56,712 bases of DNA from Bacteroidota bacterium (GCA_021813905.1 JAKAJH010000014.1:1-56712), one strand, 5' to 3'. Shown: positions 25,599 to 35,197, counted from the first letter of the stretch. Notes: generated by a model from the sequence alone, not told the origin. Made by a program: numbers and translations.

Positions 25599-25673
25599 CC
25601 GGTCTGGTCCGATCATCGGGCGTGACCGTCCATTCCTAACCGCAGTCCTGAGCAGGGGAACGCTGTCCGGCGC

Positions 25674-28600
25674 ATGAGCATCCTTCCGCGCGATACCAGC
25701 CTTTCACTCCCCGATTTCACCGTGGTCTCGGCCTCGGCGGGATCGGGGAAGACGCACACGCTCGCCCTGCGGATGCTCCAGCTTCTGCTGTCCGAACGGA
25801 TCCCGCACAACGATCTCCGCAACATCCTCGCCATCACGTTCACCAACAACGCGGCGGCGGAGATGAAACAGCGGATCGTCTCCTTCCTGAAGCAGCTGGC
25901 CTTGCCCGGCCAACCTGTCGCCGATGATCTTGCTGCTCTCACCGATCTGACGGAGGAGCAACTGCGCCTTCGCGCGGCCACCGTGCTTGACGCGATCCTC
26001 GACCGGTACGGGGATTTCCAGGTCCGCACCATCGACAGCTTTCTCATCACGATCTTCAAGACCGTCGCGCTCGAATTCGGCCAGCATCCGGACGCGGAGA
26101 TCATTCTCGATCCCGGCGGCGTGGTGGAAGCCGCTGTTGCCGACTTCTCCCGCGAGGCGGCACACGACGCACAGAAACGCATCGTGCTCGAGCGAGTCGC
26201 CGATCTGCTGCTGCATGCGCGCACATCAACGCAGCGCTACGTCTGGGATCCGTACCAGACGCTGCTGCGCGAAGGCCGCGAGTTGTTCCACGAACTGCAG
26301 ATGCGCACAGCACCGCTGGATCAGACCGATCCGACCAGGGACATGGGAGACGTCGTCCGGTCGATCGGTGCCGAAGTGAAGCGCATCCGGATGGTATTGG
26401 CGGAAGCCGGGCTGCCGGTCAAGCAGGGATTCCTCAAGGATCTGGACGATCTGGCGGACGGCCGAATCGACGCGGTCCTGAAGCGCACGGACAAGCGTGG
26501 CGATCCACTTAGGAAGCTGTCGCAAACCGAAGAAGCGCGCTGGTCGCAAATCCGGACGACGGTTGAGCCCGCCGTGGATGCGGTCTACGTGCTTCTGGAA
26601 CGGTATGCGTACCTGATGGCGCGCGCACGATCCTATCCGGCGGTGAGCTTTCTCGGCACACTGGATGCGGAGATTGCCGCCCTCGGGCGTCGGACGCAGC
26701 AGATCACGCTCGATGAGATCAATGCGCTCCTGAGGGACTATCTTCATCAGGGCGTGGTGCCGGAGATCTTCTTTACGCTGGGCGATGCCATCCGCCATTA
26801 CCTCATCGATGAATTTCAGGATACGTCGCCGCTTCAGTGGCACAACCTGAAGCCGCTGATGGATGAGACGCTGGCGAAGGACGGCTCGCTCTTCGTCGTG
26901 GGGGATATGAAGCAGTCGATCTACGGGTTCCGGGGAGCGGACTGGCGCATCATGCGGCGGCTTCTGCAGGGAACGGAATTCGGATCGGTGGAGCCGCGCG
27001 TCATCGCGCTGCCGAAGAACTACCGGAGCGCCGGCGCGATCGTCGAGTTTAATCGAACACTCTTCCACGAGCGCGTGCGCGCAACGCCGTTCCTGCCGGC
27101 GGCCGAGGAGAGCGGGCTCACGGCCTACGAGCAGTCTCCGCTCGACACACGAAAGAGAAAAGGATTCGTGTCGGTGGAGGTCTTCCCGGACGACAACGAT
27201 CTCGAACCGGCGCGGGAGCGCATGCGCGCGATCCTCACGCAGTGCTTCGCCCGGGGCTATCGCATCGGCGATGTCGCCATCCTCACGCACGCGAACGCCG
27301 ACGTCGTTACGATGAGCTCGTGGCTGAACGCATGGTCCATCCCGTTCGTCTCCCACAGCACGCTCGACGTGCGGGAACGCCCGGTGATCGCCGAGATCCT
27401 GGCGCTGATGCGCTTCCTCGACACGCCGGAAGACGGTCTGGCCCTGTCCGCATTCCTGAACGGTACGGTGCTCACGACGAGTGCCGGCCGGGCAGGCTTG
27501 AGCTTTCAACCCGGGCAATTCCGGGATATCCTGCTCCGCCTTCGCCGTCAGGGCGGCAAGAAGCCTGGATTGCTGAGGACGGTGCGTGAGGAATTTGCGG
27601 AGGTGTGGGAGCGGTTCCTGGTGCGACCGTTCAACGCAGCCGGCTATCTGCCCGTCTATGATCTCGCTTCACTGCTGGTCAAAACCTTCGATCTGTTCGG
27701 TGCGTTTCCGGCGGAGGAAGCGTCGATCGTGAAATTCCTCGAAGCCGTGCGGGAATTCGAGGGAAACGGCAATCCATCGCTCGGCGAGTTCATCCGCTTT
27801 GCGCGGGAAGAGTCCGCCGATGCCTGGACGTTGGCGGTACCCCACGCAGCCGATGCCGTCACGGTCATGACGATTCACAAGGCCAAGGGCCTCGACTTTC
27901 CGGTGGTCATCGCCGTTCTGCGGGATCAAATGCCGGAACCGGGAGGCACGATGGTGGATGACGCCGGCGAGCGGGCCGTTCTGCTTTCCCCCACCAAGCC
28001 GCTGCGCGGGAAGAATCCGCGTCTGCGTGAGCTGTGGGACCGGGAACTGCTTCTTGCCCGTGCGGATGCGCTGAACAAACTCTACGTGATGTTTACACGC
28101 GCCGAAGAGGAGATGTATGTGCTGGCAATGCGCGACGAGAAAAAGCCGGGTCTTGTCGGTCAACTTCTGGAACCGGAGACCGTCGGCAAGCCCGCCGCCC
28201 GCGTCCGGCCTGCGTCGGAACCGGGCCTCGAGCCGACTCCGCGGCGGCATCACACCGGCATTCTGAAGATCGTCACCTCGGACCGACGTCGCCCCGCATT
28301 GCGCGAGACCGGTCGGGGTGATCTCATCCATGCGCTGCTGTCCAATATCACGGTGATCCCGGGCGACGCACGAAGTGCGATGGCCACGGCGGGTGATCGG
28401 GTCCCGCCAGACCTGTGGGAGGGATGGGATCGCGGGCAGATCGCGCACACCGTCGAATCGTTTCTCTTGCGACCGGGAGTTGAAGAGTGGTTCCGTCCCC
28501 GGCAAGGACGATCGGTCGAGAACGAACTGGAGATCGCCGATGCGTCCGGAGAGCTTTTCCGTTGCGATCGCGTGGTGGTGGATGCGGATCGCGTCACGGT

Positions 28601-28754
28601 GATCGATTTCAAGACCGGCGGCGCGGGATCGGAAGAAGAATATCGCCGCCAGGTTCGAAACTACATTGCGCTTCTGCGGGACGTGTACGCGCCCCATGCC
28701 GTTGTCGGGGCGATCGCCTACGTCGATCAGGACCGGTGGGTGGATCTCCCATGA
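25674..28754 (+). CDS. addA: AddA-like UvrD helicase/nuclease
   Basis: A 1026-residue SF1A helicase with a C-terminal RecB-type nuclease domain, the catalytic large subunit of an AddAB recombination complex that resects double-strand breaks. Walker A is SASAGSGKTH (about 19-28) and Walker B is YLIDEFQDTSPLQW (about 376-389). Later motifs include MTIHKAKGLDFPVVIA (about 732-747) and KLYVMFTRAEEEM. The nuclease motif VIDFKTGG sits near residue 976, preceded by NELEIADASGE. It is somewhat shorter than the Bacillus AddA. Its ATGA overlap with the next gene supports co-production of the pair. Confidence 0.88.
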   Translation: MSILPRDTSLSLPDFTVVSASAGSGKTHTLALRMLQLLLSERIPHNDLRNILAITFTNNAAAEMKQRIVSFLKQLALPGQPVADDLAALTDLTEEQLRLRAATVLDAILDRYGDFQVRTIDSFLITIFKTVALEFGQHPDAEIILDPGGVVEAAVADFSREAAHDAQKRIVLERVADLLLHARTSTQRYVWDPYQTLLREGRELFHELQMRTAPLDQTDPTRDMGDVVRSIGAEVKRIRMVLAEAGLPVKQGFLKDLDDLADGRIDAVLKRTDKRGDPLRKLSQTEEARWSQIRTTVEPAVDAVYVLLERYAYLMARARSYPAVSFLGTLDAEIAALGRRTQQITLDEINALLRDYLHQGVVPEIFFTLGDAIRHYLIDEFQDTSPLQWHNLKPLMDETLAKDGSLFVVGDMKQSIYGFRGADWRIMRRLLQGTEFGSVEPRVIALPKNYRSAGAIVEFNRTLFHERVRATPFLPAAEESGLTAYEQSPLDTRKRKGFVSVEVFPDDNDLEPARERMRAILTQCFARGYRIGDVAILTHANADVVTMSSWLNAWSIPFVSHSTLDVRERPVIAEILALMRFLDTPEDGLALSAFLNGTVLTTSAGRAGLSFQPGQFRDILLRLRRQGGKKPGLLRTVREEFAEVWERFLVRPFNAAGYLPVYDLASLLVKTFDLFGAFPAEEASIVKFLEAVREFEGNGNPSLGEFIRFAREESADAWTLAVPHAADAVTVMTIHKAKGLDFPVVIAVLRDQMPEPGGTMVDDAGERAVLLSPTKPLRGKNPRLRELWDRELLLARADALNKLYVMFTRAEEEMYVLAMRDEKKPGLVGQLLEPETVGKPAARVRPASEPGLEPTPRRHHTGILKIVTSDRRRPALRETGRGDLIHALLSNITVIPGDARSAMATAGDRVPPDLWEGWDRGQIAHTVESFLLRPGVEEWFRPRQGRSVENELEIADASGELFRCDRVVVDADRVTVIDFKTGGAGSEEEYRRQVRNYIALLRDVYAPHAVVGAIAYVDQDRWVDLP

Positions 28755-31570
28755 GCCGCTGCCTTCTCATATCGCCGGCGGATGACCTGATCCGCGTGAT
28801 CGGACAGGAACTGGGGGAAGGAAGCGAACTGCGCCGGACGCTGGTGGTCTTTCCGGGAAAGCGGCCGGGAGCATTCCTCCGGAAAGCCCTCGCCCGGCAG
28901 CAGGGAAAAGCGTATCTCCCGCCCCGCGTGATCGCGATGGACGATCTCGTCGAGCTCGTGCGGACCGATGCCGGCCTGCCCCCGCGGCGTGTGCTCGGTC
29001 CAATGGATGCGGCCGTGATCCTGTTCCGGATCGATCGCGAATCGCCGGAGCGGATCGGCGGTGACCATTTTTCGACGGTGGAGTCGTTCCTGCCGCTCGG
29101 GATGCGGCTCTTCGGCGAGCTGGAGGAATTGAAGCTCGCCGGTTGCGACGACGCGATGCTGCGGCGCACGGTCGGAGCCGTGGGATACGGAAAGATCCAT
29201 CTCATTCCGGCGCTGTATCGGCTATTCTACGCCGAGGTGGAACGTCGGGAATGGAGCACGCGGGCAGTCAACTATCTTGAAGCGGCGGCTGCGGCGGAGG
29301 GATTCGGCACGACCGCCTGGGAGCGGATTGTCATCGCAGGATTCTTCGGCCTCACGCCGGCGGAGCAGCGGCTGTTCCGGGCATTCGCCCGCCGGGATGA
29401 CACGGTCTTCATCTTCCAGCACGGACCGGGCATGCGGGGTGTACTGGAGAAGCTGGATCTGGACGCGCCCGATCCCGAGGCGCCGGCCCCCGGACCGGTG
29501 CGGATGGTGCGTAGTCCCGACACGCACGGACAAATCTTCGCCCTCTCGGAGCAGATCCACGCGCTCCGTAGACGAGGCGAGACGCTCGACGAGCGCACTG
29601 TCGTTGTCCTTCCGCGGCCGGACGCGCTCTTTCCCGTCCTCCATGAAACGCTCTCGCTGCTTCCCGAGGATTCGTACAACATCTCGCTGGGGTATCCGTT
29701 GGAACGCGCCAGCGTTGTGGCCTGGCTGGAGTGTCTCCTGGCCGTCGCGAACGGCATGCATGACGGACGGATCGTCGGCGCGCTGTACATGCGCTTCCTG
29801 CTGCATCCGTACACGAAGAACATTCTGCACAACGGCGCACCGGACGCGACGCGCACGCTGGTGCACGTCCTGGAAGAATACTTCACGCGGGAGCCTGCGC
29901 ACCGTTGGACCACGCTGGAGACGATCGAAGAGGTGGCGTCGATCTTTACGAACGCCCTCGAGCGCCTGCCGTCGGACAGCGGATTGGATGAGGAGACACT
30001 GAAGGCCCATCTTCGCTGGCTGCATGACCGGACCATCCGGCTCATTCTTACGCCGGGATCACTGGGAGAGCTCGCCGCCGGCTGTGTCGAGGCGCTGAAC
30101 GTCCTGTTCGATCAAAGCAACGCGCCGGAGCATCCGTACTTCTCCGCATTCGCCCGGCGGCTGGTGGAAGAGCTCGATGCACTCCGGCGGGGACTGCTTG
30201 CCGGAGAGCGATTTGCGTCGTACGAATCGTACATCCGGCTGATCCGGTTCGTTCTTCAGGCTGCGGAGGTGCATTTCCCGGGGACGCCGCTGCGGGGCCT
30301 CCAGGTGCTCGGATTCCTGGAAACGCGCAACCTGAAATTCGACCGCGTGTTCCTGCTGGATGCGAACGAGGATACGTTGCCGGGCGGCACGGGCCTGCGG
30401 CTCATTCCGAATCCATTGCGCGAAACGCTCGGCCTCGAAACGACCGCCGAGCATGACCGGCGCGTCGAATACTCTCTGTCCGTGCTCCTGCGCGGAGCCG
30501 GGGAAGCACAGATCTTCTTCGTGGAGGATGGGAAGCGCGAGAAGAGCCGGTTCGTCGAGAAGCTGCTCTGGGATCGTCAGCGGCGTGCCGGCAGCATCGA
30601 TCTGCGCGCGCATATGACCGGCATGGAGTATGCCCTGTCGCTCCAGAACGGGACGCCGCAACCGGTCGCGAAGACGTCCGATGCGGTGGAATATCTGAAG
30701 AAGTACCGCTACAGCGCCACCGCGCTCGACGCCTACCTCGACTGCGGCCGGAAGTTCTATTTCTCGGTTGTGCTGGGCCTGCGCGAGCGGGAGGATGTGA
30801 CCGAAGAGCCCGACGCGCGGGATGTTGGGACGCTCGTGCACGACGTGCTGCACGACTACTTTGAACCGCTGCGCAACACGCGGCTGGACGGCACGACGCT
30901 CTCCGAAGAGCGGCTGGCGGAAGTGACGAAGAAGCGATTTGACGAAACGTTCGGCGCGCAGGAGTTCGGCAACATCCTCCTGTTGCGTCGGCAGGTGGAA
31001 AAGCGGCTGCAGGAATTCCTCACCGGATATCAGATCCCCATTGCGGAGCGCACAGCAATCGTCCTGGAAGATGTCGAGACGATGCTGGAGATGCCGCTGT
31101 TCGGATTCCGCTTTGGGGTTCGGGTCGATCGCATCGAACGGCGCGGCGAGACGATCGCAATCATCGACTACAAGACGGGCGATGCGGTCGGCGACAAGCT
31201 GCCTCGCTTGGACCGGCTGATCGAAGGGGACCGCACTACGTGGGCCGACGGCATCGGATCGGTGCAGCTGCCGCTCTACGCGATGCTGATCGCTGCCATG
31301 CGCGGCGTTCCCGTCGAATCGGTGCATGCTTCGTTTCTGATGCTGGGGAAGGGGGAGATGGATGAGAAGATCGAACGGACACTCTTCGACCGCGCGGATG
31401 ATCCGGCGAAAGCCGCTCGCGTGCTCGAGAATACGCTACAGGCGATCCTTCACGAGATCAGCGATCCCAACGAATCGTTCAGACCTCCGGCGGATCTCTC
31501 CGCCTCTTGCCCCCGGTGTCCCTTCAGCGTCATCTGCGGAACGCAGTGGGTGAAAGGATGGGAACCATGA
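28751..31570 (+). CDS. addB: AddB-like PD-(D/E)XK nuclease with Fe-S cluster
   Basis: A 939-residue partner of AddA. The N-terminal inactive helicase-like part lacks a good Walker A. The C-terminal nuclease has AIIDYKTGD near residue 806. Four cysteines fit the AddB 4Fe-4S staple: Cys665 (LDCGRKFYF) and Cys920, Cys923 and Cys929 (CPRCPFSVIC), with C-x2-C-x5-C spacing. The start overlaps the addA stop. The order addA-addB is reversed relative to Bacillus. Chi recognition, if any, would lie in the central part and cannot be judged here. Confidence 0.88.
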   Translation: MSRCLLISPADDLIRVIGQELGEGSELRRTLVVFPGKRPGAFLRKALARQQGKAYLPPRVIAMDDLVELVRTDAGLPPRRVLGPMDAAVILFRIDRESPERIGGDHFSTVESFLPLGMRLFGELEELKLAGCDDAMLRRTVGAVGYGKIHLIPALYRLFYAEVERREWSTRAVNYLEAAAAAEGFGTTAWERIVIAGFFGLTPAEQRLFRAFARRDDTVFIFQHGPGMRGVLEKLDLDAPDPEAPAPGPVRMVRSPDTHGQIFALSEQIHALRRRGETLDERTVVVLPRPDALFPVLHETLSLLPEDSYNISLGYPLERASVVAWLECLLAVANGMHDGRIVGALYMRFLLHPYTKNILHNGAPDATRTLVHVLEEYFTREPAHRWTTLETIEEVASIFTNALERLPSDSGLDEETLKAHLRWLHDRTIRLILTPGSLGELAAGCVEALNVLFDQSNAPEHPYFSAFARRLVEELDALRRGLLAGERFASYESYIRLIRFVLQAAEVHFPGTPLRGLQVLGFLETRNLKFDRVFLLDANEDTLPGGTGLRLIPNPLRETLGLETTAEHDRRVEYSLSVLLRGAGEAQIFFVEDGKREKSRFVEKLLWDRQRRAGSIDLRAHMTGMEYALSLQNGTPQPVAKTSDAVEYLKKYRYSATALDAYLDCGRKFYFSVVLGLREREDVTEEPDARDVGTLVHDVLHDYFEPLRNTRLDGTTLSEERLAEVTKKRFDETFGAQEFGNILLLRRQVEKRLQEFLTGYQIPIAERTAIVLEDVETMLEMPLFGFRFGVRVDRIERRGETIAIIDYKTGDAVGDKLPRLDRLIEGDRTTWADGIGSVQLPLYAMLIAAMRGVPVESVHASFLMLGKGEMDEKIERTLFDRADDPAKAARVLENTLQAILHEISDPNESFRPPADLSASCPRCPFSVICGTQWVKGWEP

Positions 31571-31594
31571 AAAGCATTGGCGAACTGCGGAATC

Positions 31595-31653
31595 GGGGAA
31601 TTGGGTGATTGGGGGATCGGGAAATTGAGGAATTGGGGGAATGTAGCTGGGGG
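31595..31653 (+). repeat. G-run array, potential G-quadruplex
   Basis: Between the convergent addB and arsC genes, six runs of three to five G are separated mostly by short AATT-type spacers: runs begin at 31595, 31603, 31611, 31619, 31635 and 31649. The first four fit the classical quadruplex pattern with loops of four, five and three bases. The unit is roughly 8 bases and degenerate. It may act as a pause or termination element; this is inference. Confidence 0.5.
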
Positions 31654-31659
31654 AGCTGG

Positions 31660-32097
31660 TTATGGCCTCGTGCTCGGGCCGAGTTCCATCCGATAAAAAC
31701 TCGTGAACTGCTCGTGGATTGCGTCGCGCACGCGGCGAAAGGCGGAAACGATCTCTTCCTCCGTCCCCCGCACGGAAGCCGGATCCTCGAACCCGAGATG
31801 CCGCCGGTGACGCACCGCTCCGGTGAAGATCGGACACACCTCCTTCGCGTGATCGCACACAGTGATCACGTAGTCCCAGTGGTCTCCCACGAACTCGTCC
31901 ACGGATTTTGGCCGTCCGGCGCCGATGTCAATGCCGATCTCGCGCATGACCTCGATCGCTCGGGGATGGACGCCGAATGCCGGAGCCGTTCCCGCCGATC
32001 GAATGAAGAGTGAAGGGTCAATGGATCGGAGGATGGCTTCGGCCATCTGGCTTCGGCAGGAGTTCCCGGTACAAAGAATGAGAATTTGGACGGTCAT
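31660..32097 (-). CDS. arsC: Thioredoxin-coupled arsenate reductase (LMW-PTP fold)
   Basis: A 145-residue arsenate reductase that reduces arsenate to arsenite through a Cys cascade. The P-loop is CTGNSCRS, with nucleophile Cys9 and Arg15. The two resolving cysteines are Cys81 and Cys88 in VCDHAKEVCPIF. The spacing matches Staphylococcus ArsC closely. ATG 32097 is the start that places CTGNSCRS at the right distance. No arsR, arsB or acr3 is adjacent, so it is a solitary ars gene. A possible promoter lies at 32126-32154. Confidence 0.92.
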   Translation of the reverse strand: MTVQILILCTGNSCRSQMAEAILRSIDPSLFIRSAGTAPAFGVHPRAIEVMREIGIDIGAGRPKSVDEFVGDHWDYVITVCDHAKEVCPIFTGAVRHRRHLGFEDPASVRGTEEEIVSAFRRVRDAIHEQFTSFYRMELGPSTRP

Positions 32098-32125
32098 GAG
32101 AATCGTCAGTCGATGCTGTCGCAGA

Positions 32126-32154
32126 AAGGTACCGCTTGGCCGGCGAGCGCGCAA
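32126..32154 (-). promoter_or_regulatory. Possible arsC promoter
   Basis: Minus-strand TTGCGC, 17 bp, TACCTT. The match is modest, in a 272-bp divergent gap shared with ilvE, where I could not find a convincing ilvE promoter or leader peptide. Confidence 0.3.
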
Positions 32155-32369
32155 GCGGCGTTGTGTAACCGAGCGGCAAATCCGCGGAGATGGTTGTTCT
32201 TCTCAGGAAAAATCCGAATATTCCTCTCGTAAAAAATAACATCCGGTCGTCCCCATCCCCAACCCGGCTGCTCCGAGAACACCGGTGGCCGGGGGTGTGA
32301 ACCGTCAGTCCCCACGACGAAAGATGAAACGACCGATCAACGATCCGTGCAACCGAGAGGAGACCGATC

Positions 32370-33344
32370 GTGGCCACACCGAAGTTCGTGTTTTTCAACG
32401 GAAAAGTGGTTCCCTACGAAGAAGCGAAGGTGGGCGTTCTCACGCATGCGCTGAACTACGGCACGGCTGTGTTTGGCGGCATTCGCGGCTACTGGAACGA
32501 CACCGAGAAGCAGCTGTTCGTCTTCCGCCCGCTTGATCACTACAAGCGATTCCTCGAGTCGGCAAAACTGATGCGGATGCAGTTCGCGTACACCAGGGAA
32601 GGCCTGGCCGACGCAACGCTCGATCTGATCCGCCGGCATGATTACCGGCAGGACGTGTATGTCCGCCCGCTGGCATTCTACGGCGACGAGATCATCGGCG
32701 TCCGCCTGCACAACCTCACGCCGCACCTCTCCATCGCGGCGCTTCCGTTCGGCCGATATGTGGAGAACGAAGAGGGCGCGCATGTCACCGTGTCTTCCTG
32801 GACGCGGGTGGACGACAATGTCATTCCATCCCGGGGCAAGATCGCCGGTGCGTACGTGAATTCGGCGTTCGCCAAGACCGATGCCCAGCTGGCCGGCTTC
32901 GACGAAACGATCATGCTCAGTCATGACGGGCATGTGTCGGAAGGGTCCGCGGAGAACATCTTTATGTTCCGGAACGGCGTGTTCGTGACGCCGCCGATCA
33001 CGGAGAACATCCTCGAAGGCATCACGCGGCGGACCATGATGGTGCTGATGCGTGATGAGCTGAACATGGAAGTGCAGGAGCGCTGCATCGACCGGACGGA
33101 GCTGTTCCTGGCCGATGAAGTGTTCTACGTCGGCACGGGCGTTCAGCTCACAGCCATCACGAAGATCGACTACCGTTCAATCGGAACCGGCGCCATGGGT
33201 CCGATGACGGCAAAATTGCGCGAGCTGTACTTCAATGTCGTTCGCGGAAAGGTGCCGAAGTACCGCTCGTGGTGCACACCGGTGTATGCGCAGAACGGCA
33301 GCGGCGGAACGGAGAAGAAGGATCTGAAAGCGGTCGCCGGCTGA
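32370..33344 (+). CDS. ilvE: Branched-chain amino acid aminotransferase
   Basis: PLP-dependent class IV aminotransferase, 324 residues, interconverting Leu/Ile/Val and their 2-oxo acids. It opens FVFFNGKVVPYEEAKVGVLT. The PLP lysine is Lys157 in SRGKIAGAY and Glu191 lies in VSEGSAENIF; ITRRTMM and VGTGVQLTAI continue the fold. GTG at 32370 has GAGGAGA just upstream. Class IV also contains D-amino acid transaminase and ADC lyase, but length and motifs favour IlvE. No other ilv or leu genes are near. Confidence 0.92.
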   Translation: MATPKFVFFNGKVVPYEEAKVGVLTHALNYGTAVFGGIRGYWNDTEKQLFVFRPLDHYKRFLESAKLMRMQFAYTREGLADATLDLIRRHDYRQDVYVRPLAFYGDEIIGVRLHNLTPHLSIAALPFGRYVENEEGAHVTVSSWTRVDDNVIPSRGKIAGAYVNSAFAKTDAQLAGFDETIMLSHDGHVSEGSAENIFMFRNGVFVTPPITENILEGITRRTMMVLMRDELNMEVQERCIDRTELFLADEVFYVGTGVQLTAITKIDYRSIGTGAMGPMTAKLRELYFNVVRGKVPKYRSWCTPVYAQNGSGGTEKKDLKAVAG

Positions 33345-33370
33345 TTCGTCGGCAGAAGGAACGGTATCGC

Positions 33371-33401
33371 CGGGGCGACCTGTGGAAAACGGGCCGCCCC
33401 G
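33371..33401. terminator. Possible bidirectional terminator hairpin
   Basis: CGGGGCG and CGCCCCG form a perfect 7-base stem around a 17-base loop, midway between the convergent ilvE and esterase genes. There is no real T-tract, so termination is uncertain. Confidence 0.3.
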
Positions 33402-33413
33402 CGTGTTGTACGG

Positions 33414-34253
33414 TCAGAAGCCGAGGACGTCCTGCAGACGCTCAAGGGCGGGGCCGATCTCCCGGTCCCAATATTCCCAATTGTGCCGGCCGGGAGTCTC
33501 GTGATACTCGTAGGAGATCTGATGGGCTCGAAGCGAGTCTGCCAGTGCCCGGTGGAGCGACAGACGCTTCGCGAATTCGTCGCTGATGCCGGTCGCGAGA
33601 TAGACGTACGGCGTTCGGGCGGGATCGGCATGAGCCACGAGCCGAAGGATGTCGTAACTCTTCCACGCGGCAGACGAGTCGGCTCCCAGCGCGGCGACGA
33701 GGGAAGGGCGGAGTCCGGCGCGTCCCTCCTGCTCCAGGTCCGGAATCCCGCGGGGCACGTCAAGCGAGCTGCTGAGCGCAATGACGAACCGGAACCGGTC
33801 CGGATGGCGCAATCCCGCTACCAGCGCACCGTATCCTCCCATTGACAATCCTCCGATCGCCAGCCGGGTCGTGTCGAGATGATACCGGCGGGTGCCGTAT
33901 GTCACCACGTCGGACGCCAGGTCATCTTCGTAGCGGTTCGCGGGATCCGTCACGGAGTTCACGTACCAGGAATTATCACCGTCCGGCATGAGGATCACGA
34001 GTGGACGGGAGCCCAGATCATCCGCGAGATGCGTGAGCGCCGTCCAGTTGCGATGATCCCCGCCGAATCCGTGAAGCAGAATGAGACCGGCATACGTGCG
34101 TGTCGTATCAAATCCCCGGGGCAGAAGCACGGTCACATGTTGCATTCGTCCCAGCGATGGCGCGATGAGGCTGTCGATGACAACCGTTTGCGCGTTGAGG
34201 GGACCAACGGCACAAAGGAGGGCCAGCAGAACCGTTTTCTTCAAACGTGTCAT
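33414..34253 (-). CDS. Exported esterase (esterase D/feruloyl esterase-like)
   Basis: A 279-residue alpha/beta hydrolase of the esterase-D/S-formylglutathione hydrolase superfamily, with a Sec signal peptide (about 1-21, ending LNA-Q). The nucleophile is Ser137 in GGLSMGGYG, the oxyanion region is LLHGFGGDHRNW (about 59-70), and the catalytic His is in PGRHNWEYW near the C-terminus. The periplasmic or secreted location excludes a formaldehyde-detoxifying role. The ester substrate is unknown. The start overlaps the stop of the VOC gene as ATGA, so the two are one transcription unit. Confidence 0.87.
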   Translation of the reverse strand: MTRLKKTVLLALLCAVGPLNAQTVVIDSLIAPSLGRMQHVTVLLPRGFDTTRTYAGLILLHGFGGDHRNWTALTHLADDLGSRPLVILMPDGDNSWYVNSVTDPANRYEDDLASDVVTYGTRRYHLDTTRLAIGGLSMGGYGALVAGLRHPDRFRFVIALSSSLDVPRGIPDLEQEGRAGLRPSLVAALGADSSAAWKSYDILRLVAHADPARTPYVYLATGISDEFAKRLSLHRALADSLRAHQISYEYHETPGRHNWEYWDREIGPALERLQDVLGF

Positions 34254-34639
34254 TTCAGAGGCTGAACGAGGTTGATGAGATTGCCGCAGGTATCCTCGAA
34301 GGTGACGGCTGTGATCGGTCCCATGGTCTTCGGCTCGCCGTGGAACACGACGCCCCGATCCCTGAGCCGCGCGTAGTCGGTCCCGATGTCGGAAGAGATC
34401 AGTGCGGTGGCGGGAATGCCCGCGTCGAAGAGCGCGCTCTGGTACACGCGGGCCGGAGGAAACGCCAGCGGTTCCAGCACGAGCTCAATCCCCTCGACCC
34501 CGTCCGGTGAGACCACCGTGAGCCATCGATAGTCGCCCATCGGAATGTCCGCCATTTTTCTGAATCCCAGTACATCGGTATAGAAGCGAAGCGCCGCTTC
34601 CTGATCGTTGACCATGACGCTGACGAATTTGATCTGCAC
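34250..34639 (-). CDS. VOC superfamily (glyoxalase-like) protein
   Basis: A 129-residue vicinal-oxygen-chelate domain protein. The two beta-alpha-beta-beta-beta modules are visible, opening IKFVSVMVNDQEAALRFYTD and ending AVTFEDTCGNLINLVQP. Members include glyoxalases, antibiotic-binding proteins and dioxygenases; this small single-domain form cannot be assigned a substrate. AGGAAAGGA precedes the ATG and a good promoter lies at 34693-34721. It is translationally coupled to the esterase gene. Confidence 0.88.
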   Translation of the reverse strand: MQIKFVSVMVNDQEAALRFYTDVLGFRKMADIPMGDYRWLTVVSPDGVEGIELVLEPLAFPPARVYQSALFDAGIPATALISSDIGTDYARLRDRGVVFHGEPKTMGPITAVTFEDTCGNLINLVQPLK

Positions 34640-34692
34640 GGCGATCCTTTCCTGAGTTTCGGGATGATGGATCCGCGGAGTGTTGGTCGGTC

Positions 34693-34721
34693 AATCTACG
34701 CGCAGCGCGGATCAGGTGCAA
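34693..34721 (-). promoter_or_regulatory. Predicted promoter of the VOC-esterase operon
   Basis: Minus-strand TTGCAC, 17 bp, TAGATT, about 54 bp before the VOC start codon. It diverges from the tRNA-Gly promoter. Confidence 0.45.
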
Positions 34722-34744
34722 CCGAATCCCCCGGAATGAGGCCG

Positions 34745-34773
34745 TTGATTCTTTTGGTCCTGCGGGGTATATT
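34745..34773 (+). promoter_or_regulatory. Promoter of tRNA-Gly
   Basis: TTGATT, 17-bp spacer, TATATT, 12 bp upstream of the first tRNA base. A G-rich stretch lies before the -10. The match and distance are what a stable-RNA promoter should show. Confidence 0.6.
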
Positions 34774-34785
34774 GCAGGTGAACAT

Positions 34786-34981
<196 letters not shown>

Positions 34982-35004
34982 TGTCGTCGCGGGCCGAATC
35001 GGGA

Positions 35005-35163
35005 CTGGACGTCGCCGGTTCGAGCCCGGTCGCCCGCTCTGAATAGCCGATCCCAAGAGGTCGGCTATTTTTGTCTTCAGCTTCCCACGTCGCGTCCCGA
35101 CGAAAGAGATGGGGCAGACGTCCTGGTCAGGACGGGATCCTCGATTCGGCAGCCGCTCCGACG
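35005..35163 (+). repeat. Tandem duplication, copy 2 (truncated tRNA-Gly 3' half)
   Basis: Starts 181 bp after copy 1. The first 48 bases, covering the tRNA-Gly 3' half (35005-35040) and the start of the terminator, are identical to copy 1. The rest is diverged but colinear to about 35163. No 5' half of a tRNA is present, so it cannot make a working tRNA. The inverted repeat seen in copy 1 is kept with one stem mismatch (35093-35101 with 35126-35134). With copy 1 it fills the 340-bp gene-free stretch 34858-35197. Confidence 0.75.
35042..35077 (+). terminator. Duplicated Rho-independent terminator
   Basis: Same 9-base stem AATAGCCGA/TCGGCTATT as the first terminator. The loop has changed, and a better T-rich tail (TTTGTCTT) follows. 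It also faces the end of the convergent phosphatase gene. Confidence 0.65.
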
Positions 35164-35197
35164 AAGCGTATTGCCGGTGTCACCTGAATCCCGACGT

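Noticed and set aside
24099-25616. Antisense open frame of about 500 codons over the transglutaminase-like gene
   Set aside because: Shadow of the real gene, which has a signal peptide and an intact Cys-His-Asp triad.
32160-32200. Sequence resembling a tRNA D arm (TAACCGAGCGGC) in the arsC-ilvE gap
   Set aside because: No pairing acceptor or T arm nearby.
33381-33389. DnaA-box-like TGTGGAAAA
   Set aside because: Single, one-mismatch site within the loop of a hairpin between convergent genes; no second box or promoter.
35005-35040. Second tRNA-Gly gene
   Set aside because: Only the 3' half is present; there is no 5' acceptor strand, D arm or anticodon upstream. Treated as part of the tandem duplication.
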